From NCBI GenBank assembly GCA_003117195.1, contig BDSI01000006.1:1063501-1127500 (forward strand): 64,000 nt of DNA. The letters run 5' to 3'. The position numbers were made by a program, and so were the translations under genes. Below, piece after piece: positions 12,233 through 23,099 of the stretch. Each line of letters opens with the position of its first letter. Within the stretch, counting starts at the first letter, position 1. The DNA comes from Eudorina sp. 2006-703-Eu-15 (Eukaryota > Chlorophyta > Chlorophyceae > Chlamydomonadales > Volvocaceae). The notes below the pieces were generated by a model. That model searched no databases, had not been told where the DNA came from, and saw only the letters and a program-made list of their open reading frames with translations.

Positions 12233-15200
12233 CAGCGGTGCCATGGGTGATTTCTTAGCTGGCGGTTTCTGTGTGTGTGGAGGTGAAGGAACGTCGTCCG
12301 GGTTGGACAGCGGCGTGTGGTGCGCCGAGGGTGTGGATGGATTTGGGCTCGAGTACAACACAGGCAGGTCGAGCCGTACGAAATCCATCTGGATGACGTC
12401 CCGCACTTGCCGGTTCGGCCACGAGGTGAAGGTCACGCTTCGGCCCTCAAGACCACACCACCACAGCTTCCTAAACGTGAGGCTGCGGATTACCTTGGTC
12501 GCGTTGGCTGGATACTCACCACCCACGGCGGTTCCGTTGCCGTTGGTTGCTGGTTGGTTAGTGCCGTAATCGTTATAGCTGCTGGCAAGAAGGTTGGCAG
12601 ACTCCTCGGACAACCGTGATACAGCCAGCATGCGAGCCAGCTCAGAAGCCAGGCCCACAGCTGTCGACGCCGCGGTGGAGTTATGTGCCCAGGCCCAGAC
12701 TAGGACGTCCAGCTCTGGCTGCGGGATGACCAGCACGACATTGTCCAGAAACACGTACGGCAGACCCAGGGGTCGATCCTCACTCGGAGCACTCGAGTTT
12801 CCACCCTGACAGTCGGAGCCCAGCAGGAGGTCGTGCCTTGCCAGTGATGCTGCCGCGCGGTCGAATTCAACAGCCCAGAGGCATGACGTGAAATTGGTGA
12901 GGGAGACATCCAGACCCTGGGTGGCTGCTGCCGATGCCTTGGAAGAAGTGCCTGAGAAGGGCGGGGCGGCGGGAGCTGTCGCTGCTGCCTCTAATGGTTG
13001 TCGATCGGCTGCTGCCTGTATGCCACGGAGGCGGCGGCCATGCACAGGCAAGGCCGGCGAGTGGAGATCGTGATGATGTTGACACACGGGTGCTCGTACA
13101 TCGGTCTGGCGACCAGCAGCACTTGGATCGCCACCGCCGCTGTGACGACCACCTCCACTGCCTCCTGGAAGGCGCCAATCGGCAGCCGGGGCAGCAGCCA
13201 GGGCTGAGGCTGCTGCTGCGGTGGCGACCCGTCGCCTATGCGTTGAGGGTGTTACGGCAGTCGGCTGCGGTGCAGGGGGCCACGGCCCTGGTGGCGGCGG
13301 TGATGATGGTGAGTATAACGAGATAGACAAGGGCGGCAGGGCGGCTGCAGTAGGCAAGGGATAGAATCCCGCGGCCGGAAGGTCGACAAACACCAGACCC
13401 CGGATGGTGAGCGACGCGTTGGACGTGGAGCTGTTGACCAGTCGGAAGGCCCCCGCCAGCTGTGAAACATTCAGCACGGCGGGTGGTATGAACTGGGCCA
13501 TGATTGTCGTGGGTGTTGACACAAAAGCCGGTTGTTTCCATGTCCAGTCGCTTAAGGGTAAGTACCCAGCGCCCGATGAATCCATACTGGTCATATCCAT
13601 ATCAGGCCTCCAGAAGATAACCAAGCTGCGCGCAGGCGTCAACAATAACACTGGCTTCGCATAAACGTTCAGGACGATGGACCTTCGCCCGTTGGTCGTA
13701 TAGCCCGGGAAGGTGTTATTATAGATGTAGAGTGTGTTGCCCGGCTGTACGGCCAGCCCGCACACTCCCTCCGGCATGTAGCCGCAAAGAGAAGGGCGCC
13801 GCAAGATGCGGCGGCCGGCACCCAGCGGGCAAACCATGCGGGCATTATCAGGCTTGCTGGATGTGCTGTGACCCAAAACAACTGGTGGTGATGATTCCAA
13901 TTGCGTGACGCAAGTCGTAGCCGCACTGGCGTCATCAGCATCATAATCAACGGTGCAGCTGCTGCACTGCCACGGGCTGTTGCCATCTGAGGTCAGAACG
14001 ACATTCCTCCATGTTGTTATGCTCCCGGGACCCTGGATAAACCGCCAGAGCAGTGCCGCCGCACCTCGGCTGCTGCCTGGCGGCACGTCGACCGATGAAA
14101 CCTGCGCCCATGTGGTGCAGCGTGCATTCCGGTTGCTTTGGCCTAACGACTCGTAACCAAGAGAACTGTCAACTGCTAAGCGGCAGCACGCACGCCGGGC
14201 GCCACGAGACAACCGAATCGCTTAGCGCGCATCGTTGTTGTTAAAATTTTCACTGTGTGTGTCGTGGATTACCATGCCCCCCACGCGCACGTGTACCATG
14301 AACTTGGTGGTGGTTGGATTGCAGCCCCTCAACGCGTTTTGCATCACAGAATCGAGTGTGGCAACCCAGACAAGAGGCACGCTCGCTCTTGGCTGTCGCC
14401 GACTGCTGCAGGGCAAACACCGTACATGTGCAAGGTCAGTAACGCACGCACGCACCTCTTCAAACGCAGTTAGCATCTCTACAGCACCCACGGCGCACAA
14501 TTCCTCCTGCAATTCCTCCGGCATCGATTCCACGGGCAGCATATCGGCAAAATAAAGCGCCAGTTCCTCAGGAGGGACTTCCATGACGGTGTTTGTGATG
14601 ATCAGGGAACTCCTTGGTCCCCCCCAGAAGAAGCGCGGGAAGCTGAAGGTCCAAACGTAGGTCGTCAGGAAGCTTTTCGTCGAGCCCGTCGTGGGACCCA
14701 TGGGCAGATTCCGCAGGGTCATATTGCACAGCAGGATGGATGCCTGTCCCGTCAAGATGATCAAACTAGATGAACCGGCCAGATCCAACACCGTGCCCGA
14801 AGCTGCTGCTATCACTGCTGCTGCTGTATCCGGCGAGCCCTGATCAGGGGACGTGGAGACGCCACGATGCCGCCCTGCCAACACGAACCTAGCGGCCCTA
14901 ATGCTGATTTGCGGCGGGAGCTCTTGCGATTGAGCATCCGAGGCCCTCCCCTCGCCGTCACTACTCGATGCGGGTGCCAAGACGATTAGGTCGCTGTCCA
15001 GAAAGATGTACACATCTTTCATGTTGACGGAATCATCGACATTGAACCCGCTGCGGTAGCTGCTCGCCGCCTGGTCGTCCAGCTCACTAAGAGCAGCTAG
15101 GAGCTGACGGCCGCTGGTCACCGTGGCTCTGAGGCAGGGACTGGGGATGGGCGCCCCGTCCGAACATGTAAGGGTGACGTTGGTGATGGAGGCGACGGAG

Positions 15201-16267
15201 GTGTCGTACTGGTGTACGATGAGAGATGTATTCGTCACGGTGAAGTTGGGAGAGGGATCAATCTCGCAGACGAAGGCCTGGTGCTGGGATAGGGAGGCGC
15301 AGGAAGGCGTGTCAATGACCAGATTGTGCAGGACGAGGGGTGGTGGTGGCGGTGGAGGGAACACGCCGCCGTCAACAGCGCTGGTGCCGGCACCGTTATC
15401 GCCGCCGCCGCTGCCGCTGGGGTAGCCCGCCGCCGCTGCTGCTGCTGCTGATGATGATGATGACACTGTGAAGGCGGACAGGGCTAAGAATGCAGAGGCG
15501 GGCAGGCCGGCTGATCCGTCGGGCAGAAGGGCACCTGTAATGCGCATGTCACGGAGCACAACACGGCCGCCTGGCGGCACCACGAAGATGTCGATGAGTG
15601 ACGCTAGGTCCCATACGCTGGTGATCGCTGCGGTTTCACTAGCTCCCTCTGCTGGCTGACAGCCCCGAGATAAGGTTGTGTTGCTGATGCCGGGCGGTGG
15701 CGGGCTGCAGCTGCTGCACGCTTCCAAGCCTGTGCCGCTGCCCTTGTCCGCAGCCGACGACGCCGGTGCAGTTAGCTTTGTCGTGAATGAAGAATTGTCC
15801 GCCGTTGTGGCGGCAGCTGCACCGGTTGGGTCTACCTGTTGCAGGTCCACGCGACACGGGTTACAGGGGTCAGCCGTGTCGCTGATGACGACGTTGCTGG
15901 TGGCACCCGCGCCCCGGAAGGTCGTCCATGCTGACAGTTGCGCCGGGGAGGCACGCGCCACGATTGCGCAGTCAATAATCGTACACCACGTGACATCCAC
16001 GCCCGGCTGGTCGCTGCTGTGTGGCCCGGACGACCCGACCGACCCGACCGATCTGCTGGTCCCTAGCCTCGTTGAACTGCACGCCGCTGCCAGAAGGTTC
16101 TTTGGCTGGAAGATGCGCGTGCAGCTGCTGTCGTCATCGTCCGGCGGTGAGGTTGTCAGGAGCTCGGAGTGGACGATGTCGGACGACTTTTCTTTGACGG
16201 CGCCGACCAGGGACAAGAAAAGTAAACAAAGCTTTATTGACCAGCAAATGCCGCCAGCAGACCGCAT
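8010..16267 (-). CDS. Large receptor-like serine/threonine protein kinase (TKL type), single-pass membrane
   Basis: Predicted exons: 16267 to about 14456, about 14149-10742, 10215-10003, 9505-8697, 8385-8010 (about 2,200 residues). The ATG at 16267 opens a signal peptide (MRSAGGICWSIKLCLLFLSL). A long Ser/Asn-rich ectodomain with beta-helix-like segments follows. One membrane segment (IIVGSVTAGGLCLLVFMVLL) lies near 12000-11940, with a basic stop-transfer (ALRRR). After a low-complexity linker comes the kinase: GRGAQG glycine loop, VAVKSL lysine, HPNVV, LVQELCDG, catalytic loop VHADVSSANILL, DFG, SAPEL, GDVYAFAVVLWEL. The catalytic Asp, Lys and DFG are kept, so activity is plausible; HRD is replaced by HAD. 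The exon 1/2 junction is uncertain, and the ectodomain frame near 13000-13230 is doubtful. Ligand and pathway unknown. Confidence 0.82.
10490..10720. other. AT-rich island inside the receptor kinase intron
   Basis: About 230 bp of strikingly AT-rich sequence in the intron 10741-10216, unlike the GC-rich surroundings. No frame of note. Could be an inserted organellar or transposon fragment. Confidence 0.6.
12197..12236. repeat. GAT trinucleotide run coding poly-Ser in the receptor kinase
   Basis: GATGATGAT repeats on the plus strand read as a serine run on the minus coding strand, just outside the membrane segment. Confidence 0.85.
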
Positions 16268-17170
16268 ATCCGCTATGGTATTACTTGAGAAGCAACCAGT
16301 AAGTAAAAGTGGCGTAAGAGGACAGTCGCGGACAACCTGCTGCCACGCTCAGGATTGGATATGAGCAATGATTAAGGATGTAAGCTATTCTTGGGGCCCT
16401 CAGATTGGTCAGGACCTGTCAGGAGCGCAATGGCTTGCAGTGCGAATATGTGACGGCGACTCAATGGGGGGATTCTGCACTGATCCAGCAACCCGTGATG
16501 AACACCTAGACATCTATAAAAGAATTGAATTCTACCAATTCAACATACCCACAAGTGTGAGAGATTCAACCCAAAGTTCACACTTCCTTCTCCCTTTGGT
16601 GCATGGCGTGCGGACGACATGGCTGCGGGATTCGTTTTGCAGCCAGGTACTGCAAATCAAAATAAGAATTTATTTGCTATACATTTTTACTCGATCATCG
16701 GATGACGCGCTCCTGCAAGGCCGTGACCGATCCTACGCAAACAGCCGTCACAATCTGTCTCCGTCGATACAGTAATAAGAGTTTCCCCGCAGCACATGCA
16801 AATTACTCAGTGCCAATTGGTGCATTATTCCAACATTCGACCCGCCGAGAATTGCTGAATGCAAGTTTTTCGCTCATGATCTGTTGCAATTATTAGGACG
16901 AGTCCGCGCCAAGGAGTCGGTCCCGGTCGGTCACATTTCAGGGCGAGCGGGTTCCGTCCGCGTTCCGAGCGCGTTCCGGCCTGTTCGGAAGGGTTCCGAT
17001 AGTCCGCGCCTGCGCGCGGGCATTGACCAAATGGCCTGGTCCTTTTGTAGGGCTGCCTTTGGGATCTCCAGCACTCTTGATATCGCATATAGCTTCGTCT
17101 TGCATAGCCCCGTCGGTCACCGTAGCTTTAACCTTTGGTTAAGCGGAGGGAAGTCATCTTCGGACCCAGG
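16268..17170. other. Upstream region of the receptor kinase, no gene recognised
   Basis: Contains the 5' flank of the minus-strand kinase gene. Open frames are short and without family motifs. I see no transposon ends here. Confidence 0.4.
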
Positions 17171-17526
17171 TGAGTAAGTGAGTGAGTGAGTGAGTGAGTG
17201 AGTGAGTGAGTGAGTGAGTGAGTGAGTGAGTGAGTGAGTGAGTGAGTGAGTGAGTGAGTGAGTGAGTGAGTGAGTGAGTGAGTGAGTGAGTGAGTGAGTG
17301 AGTGAGTGAGTGAGTGAGTGAGTGAGTGAGTGAGTGAGTGAGTGAGTGAGTGAGTGAGTGAGTGAGTGAGTGAGTGAGTGAGTGAGTGAGTGAGTGAGTG
17401 AGTGAGTGAGTGAGTGAGTGAGTGAGTGAGTGAGTGAGTGAGTGAGTGAGTGAGTGAGTGAGTGAGTGAGTGAGTGAGTGAGTGAGTGAGTGAGTGAGTG
17501 AGTGAGTGAGTGAGTGAGTGAGTGAA
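17171..17526. repeat. (GAGT)n tetranucleotide array, about 88 copies
   Basis: Almost perfect GAGT tandem over about 350 bp. Because the unit is 4 bp and stop-free on the minus strand, all three minus frames read as Thr-His-Ser-Leu repeats; those frames are artefacts. Confidence 0.97.
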
Positions 17527-17729
17527 TGAGACTGAAATGCTCGGCCTTGGGGTACGACACTGTACGGTGTGAGCAAATTGAATGAGACTGTCCATATATA
17601 GCTTCCTCGACAACCGGAACCATCGCCGGCTTTATACCAGGCTCGCTCCATACCAGGCTCGATACCTGTGTCAATACCGACCCAGGTCGACTCCCGGGTC
17701 GACAATGTAGACCCTTACACTATTCACCC

Positions 17730-18077
17730 TTGTTGTAATTAACTGCCGGACATCCCGAGCGCTCGGGATGTCCGGCAGTTAATTACAACAATATGAGTGT
17801 CTGACGGTCCCCTCATACCCAGCTGCGAGCTCAGAGGTCCCTCCCCCGAGACTTGTCTAGCAGCCAGTCCCCCGGCGCCGGCGATTATCCGCGCAGTTAT
17901 TACTCCCCATCAGCCTATATGCCTGCTTCCATTCATCACCCTTCACCAGTCGTGGCCCCGATGTTTGCCAGCTGGACTCTCTGGGTTTCGAACATGCGAC
18001 CGTCAGACACTCATATTGTTGTAATTAACTGCCGGACATCCCGAGCGCTCGGGATGTCCGGCAGTTAATTACAACAA
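17730..18077. mobile_element. 348-bp foldback/MITE-like element with palindromic terminal inverted repeats
   Basis: Left and right 80-bp arms (17730-17809 and 17998-18077) are exact reverse complements. Each arm contains a perfect 62-bp palindrome (17730-17791; 18016-18077) with centre CCCGAGCGCTCGGG, followed inward by 18 bp leading into GAGTGTCTGACGGTC. The 188-bp interior (17810-17997) is unique and has no useful frame. CCC flanks both outer ends, possibly a 3-bp target duplication. Non-coding, so it would need a transposase in trans if mobile. Confidence 0.8.
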
Positions 18078-18357
18078 CCCTCGCTCAACCGGCAGCCTTA
18101 TGTAATCATATTCATATCATGCGACGCACCGCGGACTTTTTACGCACATATACAGTTATGTTAGAGGTCCATTATGGTTCACTATGTAGTTGGCCTCACC
18201 GTCATAACCAAGCTACGGTCCCCCTCACTCAACCGGCGGTAAGTATCGGTGACCTCGGGCGAAAAACGCAAGACCCAGCAGGACCCAGCGACCGTACGTC
18301 CGCCTCGCGGCTGAACCAAGCTGAATCACGCCTGAACCCAGGCCACCATGATGAATG

Positions 18358-18405
18358 GGCGGGGTCCGCTGTAACGTTCATTTATCCATTCATTCATTCA
18401 TGAAT
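18358..18405 (+). mobile_element. LINE 3' tail fragment
   Basis: GGGGTCCGCTGTAACGTTCA followed by ATTC-type repeats, the same terminus as at 5757-5784 and 25335-25355. Only the extreme 3' end is present. Confidence 0.7.
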
Positions 18406-18892
18406 GCGCCCCGGAACTCTGGCACGCAGAAAGGATCTGGGTAATAAGTGATGAACATACCGAAAGCTGGTCGGGGCTACAGGTAGTTTACTAGTTTTCA
18501 TTATCGCTTGCAGTACGGAAACCGGGTCGGGTACTTGCGAGCAGTAAAGTGTGCTTGCTTCCGTTGGACCTCGTGGGAGGAGACGAGCCTTGCTTTTCTG
18601 CGCCGAACTTGACTATCTGCCGCGAGACGGAATGTTGGGCAGACGTCGCAGTGGCAAGCTGCTGTCAGTACGGACAATACGGACAACTCGCGAAATTACT
18701 CTTTCAGTTGCTTTCTCCGCCCTCACTCACAACCGTACGGCTGTCGCATGTCTCGCTTGGCACCGACCACCGCGACCGCCCCGTCCGTGGGCCGTGCACC
18801 GGGGCTGTCATGCCACGTGTTGAGGGGATGGAGCGATACAGCGCTTCACACTTCGGCCGCGCTCGGTCCAGCAGCTATTGATCATGTTCGCT

Positions 18893-19080
18893 ACAGTGGG
18901 CCCCGCGGGAAACTGCAAAAACGAAACCCCGCCACCATGAGGACCAGTCGTAGCCAAGGATAAAGCCCGATCCTGGGGAGGTAGCCACCGGTGCGCCCGT
19001 ATTAGCGAACCATCATCACAGCCAAGACCGGTTCTATCTCGTCTCCGGCAGTGGCCCGTACCGTAGTCTTGGAAGGCGAG
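18893..19080 (-). repeat. R1 retroposon-like repeat, diverged copy
   Basis: Shares with 26450-26680 the blocks around ACGAAACCCCGCCACCATG and GGATAAAGCCCG, and the following TAGCCACC block, in the same order. More diverged than the 26440 and 58061 copies. Confidence 0.55.
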
Positions 19081-20800
19081 GGGGCCTCGCGAGCCACCAT
19101 CAGGGGACAGTCCGGAATGCCTCTCCGGGCCAAGAACCTCCGCCCCGCTAACAAGGGCCCAATCGTCGTGTTATCGTCTCGTCCCCGCGCGCCCCACCCC
19201 CCGGTGAGGCCGCTGGAATTCGGTGTGTTATCCTGTCCTGGTGGCACAGGGCCACGGCACATCAAACAGTTATCTTGTACCGCAAAAGTAAGATGGGGTG
19301 CGTACTGCGTAGCCCCCACCGCTGATGACCATATATAGCTTTCCCCGTATGCCTAGCTCCGCGAACCCGTAGAGGGTAGAGCCGGCTACAAAAATCCGTC
19401 ACCGCCCGCCGGACAGCCATCGTCTTAAATAAAATAAATATTTACGGGCCAAAAACCCGGAATTTTTTCATTTCCCGGACCCCCAGAAAACCTGCGAGAT
19501 TTCATTTATTTGACGCTGTAGGGAGCCGGAAATCTGCCCTGCCAACTATTTTCCAGACTACCAAAAGGGCCTGGAAATCTGCAGGCGCAGGGGCAATTCC
19601 TGTGTCGTACACCTGTCTACCGCCAAAACACACTCTGATGCCGTGTCCCGGACTCCTGGTTACCCTCCCATATGCATCCGCGACGCCAGGAAAGCGTGCT
19701 TCAGGCCTCCAAGACTGAGAATCCCTGTCGTAGCTGTGGTAGCAGTGTCCCTGCTGTCGAAACACGCCGAAATATTTCCTGGCCTGCCCGGAGGTTTTTA
19801 TTTCCTGGCACCTAGAAAGGCCCCCAAAATCTGCCCTGCCAAAGGTTTTTTGGCTACTGGCGACAGGCCGGAAACCTGCGGAATTCTATTTCCCCGTTTT
19901 GGAAGATAGCAACACTGCTCGCACCTTCCGTTTACCTCGAGGTATCGGCTTTGGCTCTCGATCGGGCTGCCGCCCCCATCGCGCGCCGGCCGTCTCCATG
20001 GCACTTGTTGCCGCCAAAACGACAGTGCCCCCCACGCACTGTTGCATCCCCGTGTGTGGGAGGTTGGGCCAGCCACAAGTAGTGTTATCTATGAATGCTC
20101 ACCCCCAGTAGTCTTGCCGCGATCTGCGCGACAACTGCTTGGGCCACCCCGCAGCCCCCAAAGCGGTGTTGCCACGGCGTTGTCTGCACCGGCCCCAGTC
20201 CCCGCGGGTATGTCCCGCAGCCGCAAGGGGTCACAGCTGCCCCCCTCATGTGTGAGTTCCCAGCATAGGGATCCCATCAACCGCCGGTCGCCAATACGGC
20301 TCCTTATTGGGATTTTCCTCTGCATGTTCTCCGCCACCTTTGAAGCCATACACGGCACTTGGGGCGCGGTATCCTCCACTCGCAGTGCTTCACAGACAAA
20401 TCGCGTGTGTGCCACATACACGTCTCCCCTCCCCGACCCCGCGCAGCTGCAGCGCCGTCCCGCACCGGGCGGTGTATTCATCGAGTGGCAGTCGAAGACA
20501 CTTTTGCAGCCGCCACCCCATGCGCTTCACCAGCATATCCGTGACGTCCTCCCTACCCGGAGGTGGGAGGTGTCGGCTCGGTTGGTGCCATGGCTGGCTC
20601 TGCTGCCTCCCACCACCTGGTTGGGACGTCGCGGCGCCTCCAGGGCCACCTCGCATTCCCGCCACGTACAGGTGCCATTCCTGCCGCTCGTTTCCGCTTA
20701 TCCCCAACCCCCAGCTGCTGCACTGGCATGTGCACACTCTGCAATCTGTCATCTCACTGGTGTTGGATGTCAGAACGGGAGTGCAGCGCGCGGCGAACTG
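19081..20800. other. No gene recognised; imprecise internal duplications
   Basis: Blocks such as AATCTGCCCTGCCAA occur twice (near 19530 and 19835) with similar flanks, suggesting an old tandem duplication. Open frames are Pro/Ser/Arg-rich and carry no motif I can name. Confidence 0.4.
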
Positions 20801-21010
20801 GAATGAATGAATGAATGAATGAATGAATGAATGAATGAATGAATGAATGAATGAATGAATGAATGAATGAATGAATGAATGAATGAATGAATGAATGAAT
20901 GAATGAATGAATGAATGAATGAATGAATGAATGAATGAATGAACGTTACAGCGGATTCGAAAACGGATCAGCGGTGTATCAGGGCCAGCCCCAGCGGGCC
21001 CCACCGAAAT
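20801..21010 (-). mobile_element. LINE 3' end with expanded (ATTC)n tail
   Basis: Minus-strand LINE terminus (20944-21010) matching the last about 65 bp of the LINE copies at 5700-5784 and 25290-25355, followed on its 3' side by about 35 perfect ATTC units (GAAT on plus, 20801-20943). The normal tail has three to five units. Confidence 0.75.
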
Positions 21011-21494
21011 GCAGTAGGGTACTTTATTTGGCGCACTTTTGCGGGAAGTGCCGCTTCCTTAGCTCTATGAGAAGAGCCATCGGCGCGGCAGACCCATGTC
21101 GCCAGCTGCAGCAGAAGCACAGGCACCCTAGCCCAGGGCGCAGTCCCCGACGCACCGCCGCCAACCACAGCAGTGACAGCAGCCGTCCAGCCGACGGAAC
21201 CCCTCCCGCCCGATCACGGCGCCGCGCCCGCTCGCACCTCCGCAACCTTGGTCGCATGTGGAAACACCCACCGGCGGGTGCAGCACTCTCAACGGGGCGA
21301 CCGGCCGCAGCGGCACTGGAAGCACCTGGACCAGGGCCTGGGCAACAGCACCAGCACCAGCGGCCCCCGTATTACCCACAGGACAAAGCCCGCACCAAGG
21401 CGCGGTGGAGGCCAAAGCTGGATGCGCCCTCGGTCCTAGCTAGGTCCTTAGAGGCAAATAGCAAGAGCTGCACAGCCGACCTCCGAGCGGCTTA

Positions 21495-22470
21495 TGGCGC
21501 CGCCCGCGGCGGCGGCCCCAGCCCGCGGCTGCGGACCCAGCCCGCGGCGGTGGCTCCAGCCCGAGGCGGAGGCCCCAGCTCGCGGCGGTGGCCCCAGCCC
21601 GCGGCGGTGGCCCCAGCCCGCGGCGGTGGCCCCAGCCCGCGGCGTTGGCCCGGCGGTCTCAGCCGGCTGCGGTGGCCCCAGCCCGCGGCGGTGACCCGCG
21701 CCCGCGGCGGCGGCCCCAGCCCGCGGCGGCGCCGCAGCCCACGGCGGGGGCCCCAGCCCGCGGCGGTGGCCCCAACCTGCGGCGTTGGCCCCAGCCCGAG
21801 GCGGTGACCCCCGCCCGCGGCGGCGGCCCCGGCCCGCGGCGGCGCCCCAGCCCACGGCGGGGGCCCCAGCCCGCGGCGGCGGCCCCAGCCTGCGGCGTTG
21901 GCCCCAGCCCGCGGCGGTGGCCCCAGCCCACGGCGGGGGCCCCAGCCCATGGCGGCAGCCCCAGCCCGCGGCTGTGGCCCCAGCCCGCGGCGTCGGCCCC
22001 AGCCCGCGGCGGCGGCCCCAGCCCGCGGCGGCGGCCCCAGCCCGCGGCGGCGGCCCCAGCCCGCGGCGGCGGCCCCAGCCCGCCGCGGGGGCTCCAGCCC
22101 GCGTTGGCGGCCCCAGCCCGCGGATTCGGCCCCATCCCGCGGCGGCGGCCCCATCCCGCGGCGGCGGCCCCATCCCGCGGCGGCGGCCCCAGCCCGCGGC
22201 GGTGGCCCCAGCCCGCCGCGGTTGCTCCAGCCCGCGGCTGCGGCCCCAGCCCGCGGCGGCCCAAGCCCGCGTCGATGGCCCCAGCCCGCGGCGTGGCCCC
22301 AGCCCGCGGCGGCGGCCCCAGCCCGCGGCGGTGGCCCAAGCCCGCGGCGGGGGCCCCAGCTCGCGGCGGTGGCTCCAGCCCGCGGCGGCGGCCGCAGCCC
22401 GCGGCGTCGGCCCCAGCTGGCAGCGGTGGCCCCAGCCCGCGGCGGCGGCCCCAACCCGCGGCTGCGGACC
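21495..22470. repeat. 19-bp GC-rich minisatellite, about 50 copies
   Basis: Unit approximately GCGGCGGTGGCCCCAGCCC with frequent substitutions and occasional length variants. A 19-bp unit shifts frame each copy, so both strands read as one 19-residue Pro/Ala/Arg/Gly repeat. The resulting frames of 200-350 residues have no start context or motif and are not called as genes. Confidence 0.92.
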
Positions 22471-22714
22471 CTGCATTTGCCCCCGCCAGTTTCCTTCAAT
22501 TTGTTATGGGGGGCAACAGGTGCCCATCGGGAATTCGGCAGGCATAACAGCTGTCAGATGGGACAAGGCACAAGGCGCTTGAAGGAAAGTAGTAAAATGA
22601 CATTTGCCCGTGTTGCAAACGGTCGCAGGGGAGCGTGTCCGCCGCCCCGGACGGAACGTGGATGTTCACACAAAGCATGTTTGAATACGCCCGCGGCGAA
22701 GTACCGTGATGGAT

Positions 22715-22765
22715 GTTACAGCGGACCCCGCGGGTCATCGGTGACGAAGTATGCTGCGGCTCCTT
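22715..22765 (-). repeat. R1 retroposon-like tail fragment
   Basis: Inverted copy of the tail: GTTACAGCGGACCCCGCGGG followed by TCATCGGTGAC, ending there. The inner part of R1 is not recognisable. Confidence 0.65.
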
Positions 22766-23099
22766 CGACGCGGCAAGCCCTTCACCTCGACATGCTTGGA
22801 GGAGCTCTCCACCATGATCATGGCGTACCAATTATCATGCCTCGCACGGGGCCCCCAAGTCCGCGTGCCAGCGCTGGGACAGCCCCCATGATTGGAAGTG
22901 GCCGCAGGCGCAGCAGGCCGCGACGACGGCGGCGGCGGCGAGGTACCCACGAACCCACCAATTGGACGTAAGAAACAATGGCTTTAGTACATCCCACTGT
23001 ATAATCGTACTCGTCCACGTACGTTGCCAAATGCGAAGATGGCGGCTCTCGTCTGTCCGCAAAGCTTACTCGCCGCTGCCGGTTGACGGGCGGTGACGC

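Noticed and set aside
17117..17705. Three long minus-strand frames of Thr-His-Ser-Leu repeats
   Set aside because: They are the same (GAGT)n microsatellite read in three frames; no start context, domain or codon bias of a gene.
21448..22971. Several frames of 200-350 residues on both strands rich in Pro, Ala, Arg and Gly
   Set aside because: Products of the 19-bp minisatellite, which lacks stops in most frames.
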